DNA of 64,000 nt from Dickeya oryzae (GTDB lineage: Bacteria; Pseudomonadota; Gammaproteobacteria; Enterobacterales; Enterobacteriaceae). Numbering within the stretch: position 1 is the stretch's first letter; each line of letters begins with the position of its first letter. Positions 40,150-52,144 of this stretch are shown here, one piece after another. The notes under the pieces were generated by a model. That model was not told the origin of the DNA, did no database searches, and saw nothing but the letters and a program-made list of their open reading frames with translations. The translations under genes and the position numbers were made by a program. The stretch is from NCBI RefSeq assembly GCF_009372235.1, contig NZ_ML762921.1, forward strand, positions 1-64,000. The letters are read 5' to 3'.

Positions 40150-41484
40150 CTACTTTACCGAACCTTCGGAACCAAGCAAAAACAGTGCCATTGACTCAAG
40201 ATGTCCGGTATGTGGAAACATATCCAACATGGTCAACCGTTCCAGACGATACCCGGCGGCCATCAACACCTTGCTATCCCGCGCCAGGGTGGTGGGGTTA
40301 CAGGATATATACACCACCCGCCGGGGAGCCAGTTTCACAATCTGCGGCATCACACCCGGTGCGCCGGCACGCGCCGGATCAAGTAGTACTTTATCAAATC
40401 CCATTGATGCCCACGGTTGTCGGGTAACGTCTTCTTCCAGATTATGATGATAAAATGTGACCTGGGTCAGCCCATTGCGCTGGGCATTTTCCTGCCCTTT
40501 CTCCACCAGCGCCGTGACACCCTCAACCCCCACCACCCGACCAGCCTGCTGCGCCATCGGTAACGTGAAATTGCCCATGCCACAAAACAGGTCAAGCACG
40601 CTGTCCTGCGGTTGCAGTTCCAGCCATGCTAACGCCTGCGCCACCATGCGTTGGTTAATGTCATCATTCACCTGAATAAAATCACGTGGACTGAACGCCA
40701 GCGATAACCCGGCGATACGATAAGACGGCATGTCGCCGTGCAGGCACTCCAGCGTGCCCGCTTGCGGCGCAGCAAACAGCGACGCACCGTGCGCCTGCGC
40801 AAACGCCGTCAATACGTGCTGGTCGGCGTCACACAACGGATCCAGATGACGCAAAATGACCAGCGGCCCTTGCTCCGCCAACACCAGCTCCACATGTCCA
40901 AGCCGCCGCTGCGCCTGCAACTGCCCCAGACAGTCGCGTAACGGCACCAGTAAGGCTTCCAGCGCAGGATGCAGAATCGGACAGGCGCGGATATCCACCA
41001 GGTCGTGCGACCCCGCCTGCCGATAGCCCATCTGCAACTGGCGTGTTTTCGCCTGATAGTATAATGCAAGGCGCGCGCGGCGGCGGTAGCCATAGGCCGC
41101 TGCACCGATAACCTCCGGCTCCGGCACGGTTTCACCGGTTTCCCGTTGCATCAGGTGTTTCAGTGCGGCCGATTTACTGCGATGCTGTAACGGCTGGCTG
41201 GCATGCTGCTGCTGGCAGCCGCCACACACGGAAAAATGCGGGCAACGCGGCGCGACACGTTCTTCGCTGGTGGTCAGTAAACGTCGTAATTTGGCGTGGG
41301 CAAACTGGCGTTTGTCTTGCGTTAGCTGCACCTCGGCCTGCTCTCCCGGTAAGACGCCGGGAATAAACACCGTTTTTCCCTGATGACGGGCAACGCCTTG
41401 TCCGAATGGATCGAGATCGGTCACCGTCACGGTAAGGGTTTGCCGGGTCGTCATGCGCCGGTTTGGAGAGTAGAATTGCGCCAT
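40150..41484 (-). CDS. rlmD: 23S rRNA (uracil1939-C5)-methyltransferase
   Basis: SAM-dependent RNA methyltransferase carrying an Fe-S cluster. The 444-residue protein has an N-terminal TRAM domain and cluster cysteines in [14 protein letters not shown] and CPILHP. SAM-binding segments are [17 protein letters not shown] and LLDPARAGA, and the catalytic cysteine lies in [16 protein letters not shown]. It is divergent from barA by 60 bp and lies just upstream of relA, as in E. coli. Confidence 0.96.
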   Translation of the reverse strand: MAQFYSPNRRMTTRQTLTVTVTDLDPFGQGVARHQGKTVFIPGVLPGEQAEVQLTQDKRQFAHAKLRRLLTTSEERVAPRCPHFSVCGGCQQQHASQPLQHRSKSAALKHLMQRETGETVPEPEVIGAAAYGYRRRARLALYYQAKTRQLQMGYRQAGSHDLVDIRACPILHPALEALLVPLRDCLGQLQAQRRLGHVELVLAEQGPLVILRHLDPLCDADQHVLTAFAQAHGASLFAAPQAGTLECLHGDMPSYRIAGLSLAFSPRDFIQVNDDINQRMVAQALAWLELQPQDSVLDLFCGMGNFTLPMAQQAGRVVGVEGVTALVEKGQENAQRNGLTQVTFYHHNLEEDVTRQPWASMGFDKVLLDPARAGAPGVMPQIVKLAPRRVVYISCNPTTLARDSKVLMAAGYRLERLTMLDMFPHTGHLESMALFLLGSEGSVK

Positions 41485-41544
41485 AAGTGTGCTGTCATTG
41501 ATTTAATGGAATAGTCGACCTTAATTGTCCCACATTGGAACCCC

Positions 41545-44313
41545 ATGACCAAATACAGTCTGCGCGCACGAATGATGATACTGATTCTGGCCCCAACGAT
41601 GCTGATCGGGCTGTTGCTCAGTAGCTTTTTCGTCATCCACCGTTATAACCAGTTGCAGGAACAGTTGGCCGACGCGGGTGCCAGCATCATTAAACCGTTG
41701 GCAGCCAACAGCGCCTATGCCTTGACCCAACGACAGCCTGAATCGCTGCGGCAACTGGTCAACATGCTGCACCGCCATCATTCCGGCATTGTGCGTGCCA
41801 TCAGCGTATTTGACGCCCGTAACCAGTTAATCGTCACCAGTAATCCGAACAACCCACACGCCTTGATGTTGCAGGTGCCGTCAGGCAGCCCGATGCCGAC
41901 CACGCTGCAATTACAAGACAAAGGCGAAAGTCTGGTACTGCAGATGCCTATCGAAAACGAAGGCCCGCTTGCGACCAATACGCTGGTCAGCCGACAAACG
42001 CCCATGGGGTATGTGGCGGTCGAACTGGATTTAAACACGATACGGTTACAGCAATACCGTGAGATGTTCATGGCCGCGATGCTGTTGCTGTTCTGCATGG
42101 GCGTAGCCATGTTGCTGGCCTATCGCCTGATGCGTGACGTGACCGCGCCCATCCGCAACATGGTGGAAACCGTAGACCGTATCCGTCGTGGCCAGTTGGA
42201 CAGCCGGGTAGAAGGCCACATGCTGGGTGAGTTGGACATGCTGAAAAACGGCATCAACTCGATGGCGATGTCTCTGACCGCCTATCATGAGGAAATGCAG
42301 CAAAACATCGATCAGGCGACGTATGACCTGCGCGAAACGCTGGAACAGATGGAAATTCAAAACGTCGAGTTGGATTTGGCCAAAAAACGGGCACAGGAAG
42401 CCGCACGCATCAAATCCGAATTTCTGGCTAACATGTCTCACGAACTGCGCACACCGCTCAACGGTGTTATCGGTTTTACCCGGCAAACGCTAAAAACCCA
42501 GCTCACGACAACTCAGAAGGACTATCTGCAAACCATTGAGCGTTCGGCCAATAATCTGCTCAACATCATCAACGACGTACTGGATTTCTCCAAGCTGGAA
42601 GCCGGGAAACTGGTGCTGGAGAATATCCCGTTTTCGCTGCACAACACGCTCGATGAAGTGATCATGCTGTTAGCGCACACCGCCCATGAGAAAGGGCTGG
42701 AGTTGACACTCAACATTCAGCACGACGTGCCGGAGCAATTTGTCGGCGATCCGCTGCGTTTGCAGCAAATCATTACCAATTTGCTGGGTAACGCCATCAA
42801 GTTTACCGAGCAGGGCAACATTGATATCCGCATCGAGAAACGCAAACAGGAAAACCTGCAGGTATTACTGGAAATCCAGATTAAAGATACCGGCATCGGT
42901 ATCGCCGAAGCGCAGCAGACCCAGTTATTTCAGGCGTTCCGTCAGGCCGACACCAGCATTTCACGCCAGCATGGCGGTACCGGTCTGGGGCTGGTGATCA
43001 CCCAGCGACTGGTTCGGGAGATGGGTGGGGATATCAGCTTCCACAGTAAGCTCAATCAGGGCACCACCTTCTGGTGCACCGTCAACCTGACATTGAATCC
43101 ACATATGCTGGAACCGGATTATTACTTTGCGCCGTTGCAGGGTAAACATCTGGCCTATGTGGAAACCAACCCGGCAGCGGCTCAGGCCACGCTGGACATT
43201 CTGGTGCATACACCGCTCACGGTCAGCTACAGCCCGACGCTGGAGCAATTGCCGGAACGCACCTTCGATATCCTGCTGATAGGCGTACCGATCCACTATC
43301 GCAATACGTTGCTGGATTTTACGCCCTCGATCCGCGACTTCTGCCGTCTGGCTTCACGCGTCATTCTGGCTCTGCCCAGCCTGGCGGAAATGGAAGCCGA
43401 GCAGTTGAAAGCATTTGGCATCCATGCCAGTTTGAGCAAACCAATTACCGCCCCCCGGCTCTTATCGCTATTGCAGGACACTAACCTGTTTAGTCAGGAA
43501 CCTCACGAAGAGGTACAGGCCCTGCCGCCACCGGCCACAGTGCTCCAGCGTTTACCGCTCAGCGTGATGGCGGTCGACGACAACCCCGCTAACCTGAAGT
43601 TGATTGGTGCGTTGCTGGAAGAACAGGTAGAAAACATCATTTTGTGTGAAAGCGGCGCTGATGCGATCGCTCGCGCCCAGGAAAACCGCCTCGATATCAT
43701 CCTGATGGACATTCAGATGCCGGGTATGGATGGGTTACAGGCCAGCGAGCACATCCGGCGGTTGCCACAACACGCACAAACCCCGATTGTGGCGGTCACC
43801 GCACATACCATGAGCGGAGAGCGCGAAGTGCTGCTACAGGCCGGTATGGATGATTACCTGTCCAAACCGATTGATGAACAGATGCTGCGCCAGACACTGC
43901 TGCACCATACCAGCAAGCCCGAACCCGAAGTGACCGTGTTACCGCCAACGGTGGCCACACCATCACCTTTGTCACTGGACTGGGACCTGGCGTTACGACA
44001 GGCCGCCAGCAAACTGGATCTGGCGCGTGACCTGCTGGCGATGTTGCTCGATTTTCTCCCCGAAGTGCGTGAGCAGATAAACGCGGTGCTGGCTGGCAAT
44101 CCACCGGATAATCTCGTCGATATCATTCATAAACTGCACGGCAGTTGCAGTTATAGCGGTGTGCCACGGCTCAAACAGATTTGCCACTACCTTGAACAGT
44201 CGCTACGCAAAGGCCTGCCTGTTGATGAACTGGAGCCGGAATGGCTGGAATTGATGGATGAGATGACCAACGTGGAAAAAGCCGCACGGAAACGACTTGA
44301 GATATCGGCCTGA
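41545..44313 (+). CDS. barA: hybrid sensor histidine kinase BarA
   Basis: Tripartite sensor kinase that phosphorylates the response regulator UvrY/GacA and so drives CsrB/RsmB small RNAs, which control virulence enzymes in soft-rot bacteria. The 922 residues have a transmembrane helix at about 10-31, a periplasmic domain, and a second helix at about 173-193. HAMP follows (about 194-245), then the kinase core with H299 in [12 protein letters not shown] and GTGLGLVI. A receiver domain carries D722 in [11 protein letters not shown], and the Hpt domain carries H865 in HKLHGSCSY. All phosphorelay residues are intact. Confidence 0.97.
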   Translation: MTKYSLRARMMILILAPTMLIGLLLSSFFVIHRYNQLQEQLADAGASIIKPLAANSAYALTQRQPESLRQLVNMLHRHHSGIVRAISVFDARNQLIVTSNPNNPHALMLQVPSGSPMPTTLQLQDKGESLVLQMPIENEGPLATNTLVSRQTPMGYVAVELDLNTIRLQQYREMFMAAMLLLFCMGVAMLLAYRLMRDVTAPIRNMVETVDRIRRGQLDSRVEGHMLGELDMLKNGINSMAMSLTAYHEEMQQNIDQATYDLRETLEQMEIQNVELDLAKKRAQEAARIKSEFLANMSHELRTPLNGVIGFTRQTLKTQLTTTQKDYLQTIERSANNLLNIINDVLDFSKLEAGKLVLENIPFSLHNTLDEVIMLLAHTAHEKGLELTLNIQHDVPEQFVGDPLRLQQIITNLLGNAIKFTEQGNIDIRIEKRKQENLQVLLEIQIKDTGIGIAEAQQTQLFQAFRQADTSISRQHGGTGLGLVITQRLVREMGGDISFHSKLNQGTTFWCTVNLTLNPHMLEPDYYFAPLQGKHLAYVETNPAAAQATLDILVHTPLTVSYSPTLEQLPERTFDILLIGVPIHYRNTLLDFTPSIRDFCRLASRVILALPSLAEMEAEQLKAFGIHASLSKPITAPRLLSLLQDTNLFSQEPHEEVQALPPPATVLQRLPLSVMAVDDNPANLKLIGALLEEQVENIILCESGADAIARAQENRLDIILMDIQMPGMDGLQASEHIRRLPQHAQTPIVAVTAHTMSGEREVLLQAGMDDYLSKPIDEQMLRQTLLHHTSKPEPEVTVLPPTVATPSPLSLDWDLALRQAASKLDLARDLLAMLLDFLPEVREQINAVLAGNPPDNLVDIIHKLHGSCSYSGVPRLKQICHYLEQSLRKGLPVDELEPEWLELMDEMTNVEKAARKRLEISA

Positions 44314-44363
44314 ACAGGTTCACCGGGAAGCGTTATCAGGCTCGACGACCCGACTTCCCATCA

Positions 44364-44395
44364 GGCAGGCGTCGCAGACAAAGGCAGCGCCTGCC
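44364..44395. repeat. inverted repeat between barA and garK
   Basis: GGCAGGCG and CGCCTGCC pair across 16 bases in the convergent barA-garK gap (44314-44439). No T tract follows, so it is at best a weak terminator. Confidence 0.4.
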
Positions 44396-44439
44396 GGTTG
44401 ATAAGCCGCCCGACTGACGGCCCATAATGAGTCAGTGGC

Positions 44440-45582
44440 TCAGGCGATGGTCTGTGCCAGTTTGATGGTGGCGGCGATATTGCGCGCCGTCATACGCACA
44501 TTGTTGGCCGCGTTATCCAACGCCTCCTCCAGCGAGCAAATGGTGTACAGCACGCTGAATACGGCATCGAGACCGTGATCGTGTACCACCCCCACATCGG
44601 CCGTCAGGCTACCGGCAATGCCGATCACCGGTTTATGGTAGCGTTTGGCGACAGACGCCACGCCAATCGGCACTTTTCCGTGAATGGTCTGGCTGTCGAT
44701 ACGGCCTTCACCGGTTATCACCAACGAGGCATCTTTGACCAGTTCATCCAGCCCCAGCGCTTCGGTAACAATCTCAATACCCCGGCGCAATTCCGCGCCG
44801 CAGAACGCCAGTAACGCCGCGCCCATCCCGCCAGCAGCACCGGCCCCCGGCACCTGCTCGACATCGATATCCAGGTCACAGCGGATAACGCCAGCATAAT
44901 GCTGCAAGGCCTTATCCAGCTGCTCTACCATCGCTTCGCTGGCACCTTTTTGCGGCCCAAACACCGCCGAAGCCCCTTGCTTGCCAGTCAGTGGATTGGT
45001 GACATCACACGCCACTTCGAAACGGCACTGCTGAATACGCGGGTCAAGCGAGTGGGTATCAATGTACGCCAGCCGGGCCAGCTCCGCGCCGCCAAAACCT
45101 ATCGGCTGTTTCGCGTCATCGAGCAATTGCGCGCCCAACGCCTGCACCATCCCCGCGCCGCCATCATTGGTGGCGCTGCCGCCGATACCAATAATGCAGT
45201 GGCGTACACCGTGGTCCAGCGCGCTGCGAATCAACTCGCCGGTGCCATAGCTGGTGGTCAACAGCGGATTGCGCAGATGCGGCGGCACCCGTTCCAGTCC
45301 ACTGGCGGCCGCCATCTCGATGAACGCCGTTTTTTCATCCCCAGACAGCCCGAAAAAGGCTTCGATATCATCGCCCAGCGGACCGGTGACGTTCACTTTG
45401 ATGATTTTACCGCGGGTTGCCGCCACCATGGCCTCCACGGTTCCCTCTCCCCCATCGGCGACCGGCAGTTTCACATAGCAGGCTTCGGGGAACACCTCCC
45501 GAAAACCGGCCTCAATCTGCGTCGCCACTTCCTGGGCGGATAAGCTCTCTTTGTAAGAATCCGGTGCGATAACTATTTTCAT
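44440..45582 (-). CDS. garK: glycerate 2-kinase
   Basis: Phosphorylates D-glycerate to 2-phosphoglycerate, the last step of glucarate/galactarate breakdown. The 380-residue protein belongs to the GckA/GarK type: MKIVIAPDSYKESLSA, LPVADGGEGTVEAMV, IGIGGSATNDGGAGMVQALG and VITGEGRIDSQTIHGKVPIGVA. Last gene of the minus-strand gudP-gudX-gudD-garL-garR-garK string, 100 bp behind garR. Confidence 0.95.
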   Translation of the reverse strand: MKIVIAPDSYKESLSAQEVATQIEAGFREVFPEACYVKLPVADGGEGTVEAMVAATRGKIIKVNVTGPLGDDIEAFFGLSGDEKTAFIEMAAASGLERVPPHLRNPLLTTSYGTGELIRSALDHGVRHCIIGIGGSATNDGGAGMVQALGAQLLDDAKQPIGFGGAELARLAYIDTHSLDPRIQQCRFEVACDVTNPLTGKQGASAVFGPQKGASEAMVEQLDKALQHYAGVIRCDLDIDVEQVPGAGAAGGMGAALLAFCGAELRRGIEIVTEALGLDELVKDASLVITGEGRIDSQTIHGKVPIGVASVAKRYHKPVIGIAGSLTADVGVVHDHGLDAVFSVLYTICSLEEALDNAANNVRMTARNIAATIKLAQTIA

Positions 45583-45682
45583 AAACGACTCGCGTCATCA
45601 ACTACCCGCGCTGCAGAACCGGCGCTAATCAAAATGTTCCGTCAACCAGGCGGCGTGCGTTATGCCGACGCCGCCTTGTCGA

Positions 45683-46567
45683 CTACCGAGTGACTTCCAC
45701 TTTCGCCAGCTTCTCATAATAACGAGCCAGCGCACTGTGATCGGCACCGCCCAGATCATCGGCTTTCAGCGCCTGCATCATTTCCATTACGGCTGCGGTC
45801 AGCGGCAATTGCGCCCCAACGCCGTGAGAGGTATCCAGTGCGTTCGCCAAATCCTTGATATGCAGATCGATGCGGAAACCGGGTTTGAAGTTACGGTCCA
45901 TCACCATCGGCGCTTTGGCATCCAACACGGTACTGCCCGCCAGACCACCACGAATCGCCTGATACACCAGGTCTGGATTAACACCCGCTTTGGTTGCCAG
46001 CACCAGTGCTTCAGACATGGCCGCGATATTCAGCGCCACAATGACCTGATTCGCCAGCTTGGTGACGTTACCAGCACCGATATCACCGGTATGCACCACT
46101 GAACCAGCCATCGCCTTCATCACGTCGTAGCAACGTTCAAACACCGCTTTATCACCGCCCACCATGACGGACAGCGTACCGTCGATCGCTTTCGGCTCAC
46201 CGCCACTGACCGGTGCGTCCAGCATATCGACGCCTTTTTCCGCCAGGGCTGTGGCAATTTCACGGCTGGCCAACGGCGCGATAGAACTCATGTCGATAAT
46301 GACAGCACCTTTGCGTGCGCCTTCAATCACACCGTTTTCACCTAGCACCACCTCTTTCACGTGAGGAGAGTTCGGCAGCATGGTAACGATGATATCGCTC
46401 TGCTCGGCGATAGCTTTCGGCGTTGCCGCCGCGCTGGCACCCGCGGCGGTGACTTCGGCAACAGCTTCACTATTTCTGTCCAGCACTACCAATGAATAAC
46501 CCGCTTTAATCAGGTTTTTGCTCATCGGTTTGCCCATGATACCCAGTCCAATAAAACCAATTTTCAT
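45683..46567 (-). CDS. garR: 2-hydroxy-3-oxopropionate (tartronate semialdehyde) reductase
   Basis: Reduces tartronate semialdehyde from the aldolase reaction to D-glycerate with NAD(P)H. The 294-residue protein has the dinucleotide-binding GFIGLGIMGKPMSKNL, the substrate signature DAPVSGGEPKAIDGTL and the catalytic lysine in GNVTKLANQVIVALN. The ATG at 46567 starts MKIGFIG and is preferred over one seven codons upstream. It lies 74 bp after garL. Confidence 0.95.
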   Translation of the reverse strand: MKIGFIGLGIMGKPMSKNLIKAGYSLVVLDRNSEAVAEVTAAGASAAATPKAIAEQSDIIVTMLPNSPHVKEVVLGENGVIEGARKGAVIIDMSSIAPLASREIATALAEKGVDMLDAPVSGGEPKAIDGTLSVMVGGDKAVFERCYDVMKAMAGSVVHTGDIGAGNVTKLANQVIVALNIAAMSEALVLATKAGVNPDLVYQAIRGGLAGSTVLDAKAPMVMDRNFKPGFRIDLHIKDLANALDTSHGVGAQLPLTAAVMEMMQALKADDLGGADHSALARYYEKLAKVEVTR

Positions 46568-46641
46568 TGCGATAACCTCGTTGTCCATTCAGTGACATGG
46601 TCAGATATGTTGACGGCCGATGCGGCCCTGATTAATCCGAA

Positions 46642-47412
46642 TTACTTTTTGAATTTGTCGCACAGCGCCTGAGTGGCACCACGGAACACCCCCAGGTCGC
46701 TGCCAACAGCAACAAAACGGGCACCCCACTCCAGATAACGACGCGCATCTGCTTCCACCGGCGCGAGAATACCGCTCGGTTTACCGTGAGCCGCCGCACG
46801 TTCAAAAATGTGGCGAATGACTTTCTGCACTTCCGGGTGATTCGGCTGGCCCAGATACCCAAGTGCGGCCGACAGGTCGCCGGGGCCGACGAAAATACCG
46901 TCCACGCCATCAACGGCGGCAATCGCGTCCAGGTTGTCCACCCCTTCCTGCGTTTCTATCTGCACCAGCACGGTAACGTTGTCATTAATGGTGGCAAAGT
47001 AGTCCGGCTCAGTGCCGTAAGCATTACTGCGATGGCCGACCGATACACCACGAATCCCCGCTGGCGGGTAACGGGTTGATGCGACGGCGCGAATGGCTTC
47101 CTCTTCGGTTTCCACAAAGGGGATCAGGAAGTTATAGAAACCGATATCCAGCAACCGCTTGATAATCACCGGCTCATTACAGGGCGGACGCACCACCGGC
47201 GCGCTGTGGCTACCTTTGAGCGCCATCAGTTGCGGAATAAAGGTGTTGATGTCGTTCGGCGCGTGCTCGCCGTCCAAAACCAACCAGTCGAACCCTGCCA
47301 GCCCCAATACCTCGGTGGAAATCGGATTAGCCAGCGCACACCAGCAACCGATCAGGGTATTGCCCTGACGTAAATCCTGGCGAAATTGGTTAGGCAACAG
47401 TGGCGTCTTCAT
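46642..47412 (-). CDS. garL: 5-keto-4-deoxy-D-glucarate aldolase
   Basis: Cleaves 5-keto-4-deoxyglucarate, the product of both dehydratases, into pyruvate and tartronate semialdehyde. The 256 residues are of the HpcH/HpaI metal-dependent class, with [47 protein letters not shown] and [17 protein letters not shown]. Length equals E. coli GarL. It lies 86 bp after gudD; in E. coli garL follows garP instead. Confidence 0.96.
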   Translation of the reverse strand: MKTPLLPNQFRQDLRQGNTLIGCWCALANPISTEVLGLAGFDWLVLDGEHAPNDINTFIPQLMALKGSHSAPVVRPPCNEPVIIKRLLDIGFYNFLIPFVETEEEAIRAVASTRYPPAGIRGVSVGHRSNAYGTEPDYFATINDNVTVLVQIETQEGVDNLDAIAAVDGVDGIFVGPGDLSAALGYLGQPNHPEVQKVIRHIFERAAAHGKPSGILAPVEADARRYLEWGARFVAVGSDLGVFRGATQALCDKFKK

Positions 47413-47498
47413 GTTTTGTCCTTACTCTTTACCGCGCCGCCCCGGATGAAGCGGCGCTCTTCATTAACAACCTACGATAATTAACGAACCGTGATGGA

Positions 47499-48845
47499 TT
47501 AACGGACCAGACAAGGGCGTTTGTTATCAAACGTCCAGTTAGGGATCAGGTATTGCATGCCGACGGCATCGTTACGCGCACCTAACCCCATGTTTTTATA
47601 AAGTTCATGTGCTTTCATGACCTGTTCCATATCCAGCTCGACACCCAGACCCGGTTTCTTCGGTACTTCCACCATGCCGCCGACAATCTGCAACGGCTCT
47701 TTGGTCAGGCGCTGGTTGCCCTCCTGCCAAATCCAGTGCGTATCAATAGCCGTAATACGGCCCGGCGCTGCCGCTGCCACGTGGGTGAACATCGCCAGTG
47801 AAATATCAAAGTGGTTATTGGAGTGAGAGCCCCAGGTCAGACCCCATTCATGGCACATCTGCGCCACACGCACGGATCCTTGCATGGTCCAGAAGTGCGG
47901 ATCCGCCAGCGGAATATCTACAGATTGCAGGGAAATGGTGTGCCCCATCTGCCGCCAGTCGGTGGCTATCATGTTGGTGGCGGTAGGCAAACCGGTAGCG
48001 CGACGAAACTCGGCCATCACCTCACGGCCAGAGAAGCCCTGCTCAGCACCACACGGGTCCTCAGCATAAGCCAGCACACCGCGCAGCTGTTTACCCAGGC
48101 GAATCGCCTCGTCCAGTGACCAGGCACCGTTCGGGTCGAGCGTAATACGTGCCTGAGGGAAGCGCTTAGCCAGCGCGGTGACCGCTTCGGCCTCTTCGCT
48201 ACCGGCCAGCACGCCGCCTTTGAGTTTGAAATCGTTGAAGCCGTATTTCTCGTACGCGGCTTCAGCCAGACGCACCACCGTTTCCGGCGTCAGTGCTTCT
48301 TCGTGGCGCAGACGATACCAGTCGCATTTGTCATTCGGCTGGCTCTGGTACGGCAGGTCGGTTTTGTTGCGATCGCCGATATAGAACAGGTAACCGAGCA
48401 TTTCTACCGCGTCACGCTGTTGACCATCGCCCAGCAACGCGGCCACCGGTACGTTCAGGAACTGTCCCAGCAGGTCCAGCATGGCGGCTTCAATGCCGGT
48501 GACCACGTGAATGGTGGTACGCAGGTCGAAGGTTTGCAGACCACGGCCGGAGGCATCGCGATCGGCAAACTGGTTGCGTACCGCTGTCATCACGTTTTTG
48601 TATTCGCCCAGCGTTTTACCGACCACCAGCGCCGCAGCGTCTTCCAGCGTTTGGCGGATCTTCTCACCGCCCGGGATTTCCCCCACGCCGGTATGGCCCG
48701 CGTTGTCGTTAATGATCACGATATTACGGGTGAAGTACGGCGCGTGCGCTCCGCTGAGGTTCAGCAACATGCTGTCGTGCCCGGCCACAGGGATCACCTG
48801 CATACTGGTAATAACCGGGGTAGAACTTTGCGACGTCATGGTCAT
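47499..48845 (-). CDS. gudD: glucarate dehydratase
   Basis: Dehydrates D-glucarate (and L-idarate) to 5-keto-4-deoxyglucarate. The 448-residue enolase-superfamily enzyme has the K-x-K base in [11 protein letters not shown], metal ligands around [21 protein letters not shown] and TNMIATDW, and the catalytic histidine in [16 protein letters not shown]. It follows gudX by 9 bp. Confidence 0.97.
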   Translation of the reverse strand: MTMTSQSSTPVITSMQVIPVAGHDSMLLNLSGAHAPYFTRNIVIINDNAGHTGVGEIPGGEKIRQTLEDAAALVVGKTLGEYKNVMTAVRNQFADRDASGRGLQTFDLRTTIHVVTGIEAAMLDLLGQFLNVPVAALLGDGQQRDAVEMLGYLFYIGDRNKTDLPYQSQPNDKCDWYRLRHEEALTPETVVRLAEAAYEKYGFNDFKLKGGVLAGSEEAEAVTALAKRFPQARITLDPNGAWSLDEAIRLGKQLRGVLAYAEDPCGAEQGFSGREVMAEFRRATGLPTATNMIATDWRQMGHTISLQSVDIPLADPHFWTMQGSVRVAQMCHEWGLTWGSHSNNHFDISLAMFTHVAAAAPGRITAIDTHWIWQEGNQRLTKEPLQIVGGMVEVPKKPGLGVELDMEQVMKAHELYKNMGLGARNDAVGMQYLIPNWTFDNKRPCLVR

Positions 48846-48854
48846 TTCCTTCTG

Positions 48855-50216
48855 TTAAAACGTAGAACTCTTAGGTAACTCGCGTCCGAATACCGGACGT
48901 TTGCGATCAAATGTCCAGCCGGGGATCAGATACTGCATCGCCGCCGCGTCATTACGCGCACCACTCGGCAGTTTTTTATGCAGCTCATGAGCTTTCATTA
49001 CCTGCGCCATATCCAGCTCAATACCCAGCCCCGGCCGCTCCGGCACCTTGATTTTGCCGTTAACGATTTGCAGCGGCTCTTTGGTCAGGTGCTGACCTTC
49101 CTGCCAGATCCAGTGGGTGTCGATGGCGGTCGGTTTGCCCGGCACCGCAGCCCCCACATGGGTAAACATCGCCAGCGAAATATCGAAGTGGTTATTAGAG
49201 TGACAACCCCAGGTCAGCCCCCAGTCATCGCACAGTTGTGCCACCCGTACCGCACCGTGCATGGTCCAGAAGTGTGGGTCTGCCAGCGGGATATCCACCG
49301 CCTGCAACATCACCGCGTGGTTCATCTCGCGCCAGTTGGTGGCAATCATGTTGGTGGCGACCGGCAACCCGGTGGCGCGACGGAATTCCGCCATCACTTC
49401 ACGGCCGGAGAAACCTTGTTCCGCGCCGCAAGGGTCTTCCGCGTAAGTCAGCACGCCGTTCAGGCCTTTGCACAAGCGAATAGCTTCATCGAGCAGCCAG
49501 GCACCGTTTGGGTCCACCGTGATACGGGCATCGGGGAAGCGCTTTTTCAACGCTTTCACGGTGTCGATTTCCAGCTCACCCGGCAGTACGCCACCTTTGA
49601 GCTTGAAGTCTTTAAAGCCGTAGCGATCAGCTGCGGCTTCCGCCAGCCGGACCACCGACTCACTGTTCATCGCCTGCTGATGGCGCAGGTGATACCACGG
49701 GTGTTTACCCTGCTCGCCTGCCAGATAGGGCAAATCGGTTTGAGTGCGATCGCCGATATAGAACAGGTAGCCCAGTACCGTGACTTCATCACGCTGTTTA
49801 CCCGGCCCCAGCAATTCGGCGACAGGCACATTCAGATGCTGCCCCAACAGGTCCAGCAGGGCGGCTTCCAGTGCGGCGACAGCGTTGACCCGCAATTCGA
49901 ACGTCCAGGCGCCTTTGCCGAACGAATCGAAATCCGAAGACTGGTTGCCTTTGTGAACCTGATGCACCAGATGGTTCATACGCGCGACCTGTGACCCTAC
50001 CACCTGTGATGTCATCGCCATCAGCGTGTTGTAAATCACCTCGCCGCCGGGGGCTTCACCAACGCCGGTGTGACCGGCGTTGTCTTTGAGAATCACGATA
50101 TTGCGGGTGAAATAGGCCCCGTGAGCACCGCCGATATTGAGCAACATGCTGTCATAGCCGGCGACGGGGATGACGGTCATCTCGGTAATCACAGGGGTAT
50201 CTTGCGTACTGCTCAT
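48855..50216 (-). CDS. gudX: glucarate dehydratase-related protein GudX
   Basis: Paralogue of GudD. The 453 residues keep [31 protein letters not shown] and the catalytic-histidine segment [10 protein letters not shown], where GudD has GSH. E. coli GudX is reported to have little dehydratase activity on its own and may assist GudD, so the role here is inferred. The ATG at 50216 lies behind AAGGACGAG; a longer start at 50240 would overlap gudP. The gene sits between gudP and gudD as in E. coli. Confidence 0.93.
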   Translation of the reverse strand: MSSTQDTPVITEMTVIPVAGYDSMLLNIGGAHGAYFTRNIVILKDNAGHTGVGEAPGGEVIYNTLMAMTSQVVGSQVARMNHLVHQVHKGNQSSDFDSFGKGAWTFELRVNAVAALEAALLDLLGQHLNVPVAELLGPGKQRDEVTVLGYLFYIGDRTQTDLPYLAGEQGKHPWYHLRHQQAMNSESVVRLAEAAADRYGFKDFKLKGGVLPGELEIDTVKALKKRFPDARITVDPNGAWLLDEAIRLCKGLNGVLTYAEDPCGAEQGFSGREVMAEFRRATGLPVATNMIATNWREMNHAVMLQAVDIPLADPHFWTMHGAVRVAQLCDDWGLTWGCHSNNHFDISLAMFTHVGAAVPGKPTAIDTHWIWQEGQHLTKEPLQIVNGKIKVPERPGLGIELDMAQVMKAHELHKKLPSGARNDAAAMQYLIPGWTFDRKRPVFGRELPKSSTF

Positions 50217-50236
50217 TTTCTCGTCCTTACCCGACA

Positions 50237-51589
50237 TCACTGGGGTTTATAAGGTTTCAGTTCGATACGTTTGATGTCCTGCACAATGAACAGGAAGCTC
50301 AAAATGGCGACGAACGCATGGACACCCACATACACCAACCCACCATTAAAGGAACCGGTCACACCGACGATATAACCGATGGCAATCGGCGTGACGATGC
50401 CGGAGATATTGCCGAACATGTTGAACAGACCGCCGCTCAGGCCACTGATTTCTTTCGGTGCGGTATCCGCCATCACCGCCCAACCCAACGCGCCGATGCC
50501 TTTACCGAAGAACGCTGCCGCCATCACTGCGATGACCACCCACTCTGTGGTGACGTAGTTACAAATCACCATCGACATGGAGAGCAACATCCCCAGTACA
50601 ATTGGCGTTTTACGGGCAATGGTGAGTGACTGGGTACGACGCATCAGATAATCGGAAATCACGCCACCCAGCACGCCACCGACGAACCCGCAAATAGCCG
50701 GTATTGATGCTACAAACCCGGCTTTTAAAATCGACATGCCACGGGCCTGAACCAGATACACCGGGAACCAGGTAATAAAGAAGTAGGTCAGCGCATTGAT
50801 GCAGTATTGGCCAAGATAGATGCCCATCATCATGCGGGAGGTCAGTAATTGTTTAATCTGGTGCCACTTCTCACCGCGAGCGACTTCTTTTTTCGCGGCT
50901 GACGCATCCATGTTGACCAGTGCGCCACCGGCTTCGATGTATTCCAGCTCAGCTTTGTTCACGCCGGGGTGATCTTTCGGGTCATGAATCACTTTCAGCC
51001 ACAGGAAGCTGATAACCATACCCAGGCCGCCCATGAACCAGAACACGTGTGCCCAACCCACTTCATGCGTCAGCCAGCCCATGATGGGGGCGAAGATAAC
51101 GGTGGCGAAATACTGCGCGGAGTTGAAGATGGCGACAGCGGTACCACGTTCTTGCGCCGGGAACCAGGCCGCCACAATACGACTGTTACCGGGGAAAGAC
51201 GGGGATTCACACAGCCCCACCATGAAGCGCAACATAAACAGCGAAATCACAATGGCCGAGCCGTGGAAGAGGTCTACAAACCCTTGCAGCAGGGTAAACA
51301 ACGACCAGGTGAAAATACTCCAGAAGTACACGCGTTTGGAACCAAAACGGTCCAGCAGCCAGCCGCCAGGGATTTGACCGATGACATAAGCCCAGGAGAA
51401 CGCGGAGAAGATATAGCCCATGCCGACGGCATCAAGACCAATCTCTTTGGACATGGCGGAACCTGCGATAGAAATCGTGGCTCGGTCGCCATAGTTGAAT
51501 GACGTGACAATGAACAGCATCACGACAATCCAGTAACGGGCGTTGGTTTTCTTTTGTAATACGCCTGCTGCTGTGCTGACGGTATTCAT
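50237..51589 (-). CDS. gudP: D-glucarate/galactarate MFS transporter
   Basis: Proton symporter for hexarates, anion:cation symporter family. The 450-residue protein has about twelve transmembrane helices, with the family motifs [46 protein letters not shown] and [20 protein letters not shown]. First gene of the gud-gar operon. No separate garP is present in the window, so GudP probably imports both glucarate and galactarate. Confidence 0.95.
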   Translation of the reverse strand: MNTVSTAAGVLQKKTNARYWIVVMLFIVTSFNYGDRATISIAGSAMSKEIGLDAVGMGYIFSAFSWAYVIGQIPGGWLLDRFGSKRVYFWSIFTWSLFTLLQGFVDLFHGSAIVISLFMLRFMVGLCESPSFPGNSRIVAAWFPAQERGTAVAIFNSAQYFATVIFAPIMGWLTHEVGWAHVFWFMGGLGMVISFLWLKVIHDPKDHPGVNKAELEYIEAGGALVNMDASAAKKEVARGEKWHQIKQLLTSRMMMGIYLGQYCINALTYFFITWFPVYLVQARGMSILKAGFVASIPAICGFVGGVLGGVISDYLMRRTQSLTIARKTPIVLGMLLSMSMVICNYVTTEWVVIAVMAAAFFGKGIGALGWAVMADTAPKEISGLSGGLFNMFGNISGIVTPIAIGYIVGVTGSFNGGLVYVGVHAFVAILSFLFIVQDIKRIELKPYKPQ

Positions 51590-52144
51590 GATGAACTCCT
51601 ACTTTCAGATAGCGGTTAGCTCATTCATTCCGAATAACAACACAATGTAAGGTTGAGTTACCAGAATGAAATCAAGAGTCGGTAATGGTTTGAAACCTGA
51701 GCAAAGAAAAAAACAGAACAGCAAAAATAAACCACGGACCTCTTAGACTTCTGGAAACGATTATAAAGGGCAGCCCCTGGCACCTCACTGGACAGGCGCA
51801 CAACAATCACCACCACATCCAACATGGATTATGGCAATCGCCCAGCCAATTGGGAGTCATTTCACGAAAACACCGTTTTTTGCCATCGCGGTCACAGAAC
51901 ACGACGGTCAGAATAAGGAGGGAATAAGTCAATGGACGGAATAATGTGACAAGTCTCACTACCTATTGTTTCTTCGCCCGAGAAATTAAGCACAACGCGC
52001 CGGGATGTCAGTCAATTGCATAATGCATGATGGCGGAAAGCTCACCTATACTGATGCCGAGCAAAGTTATTATTAGCATCAACAGTGAAAATAAACCGCG
52101 CGTTATAACTTTAACCAGCGTTGTAACTCATGAAGGTTAACGCC
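51590..52144. other. gudP-garD divergent control region
   Basis: A 555-bp divergent intergenic region with no gene. It contains a near-perfect CRP site (51945-51960) and a likely garD -10 TATACT (52047-52052). CdaR, the known activator of gar/gud genes in E. coli, should bind here, but no site could be assigned by eye. Confidence 0.6.
51945..51960. promoter_or_regulatory. CRP site in the gudP-garD region
   Basis: TGTGA-CAAGTC-TCACT matches nine of ten core bases of the CRP consensus. It lies about 107 bp before the presumed garD start of transcription and could serve either divergent promoter. Confidence 0.6.

Noticed and set aside
39172-40194. Plus-strand frames opposite relA
   Set aside because: Antisense shadows of a well-supported conserved gene.
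48855-50216. gudX as a pseudogene or recent duplicate of gudD
   Set aside because: It is full length with all structural motifs kept, and E. coli has the same gudX-gudD pair, so it is an old paralogue.
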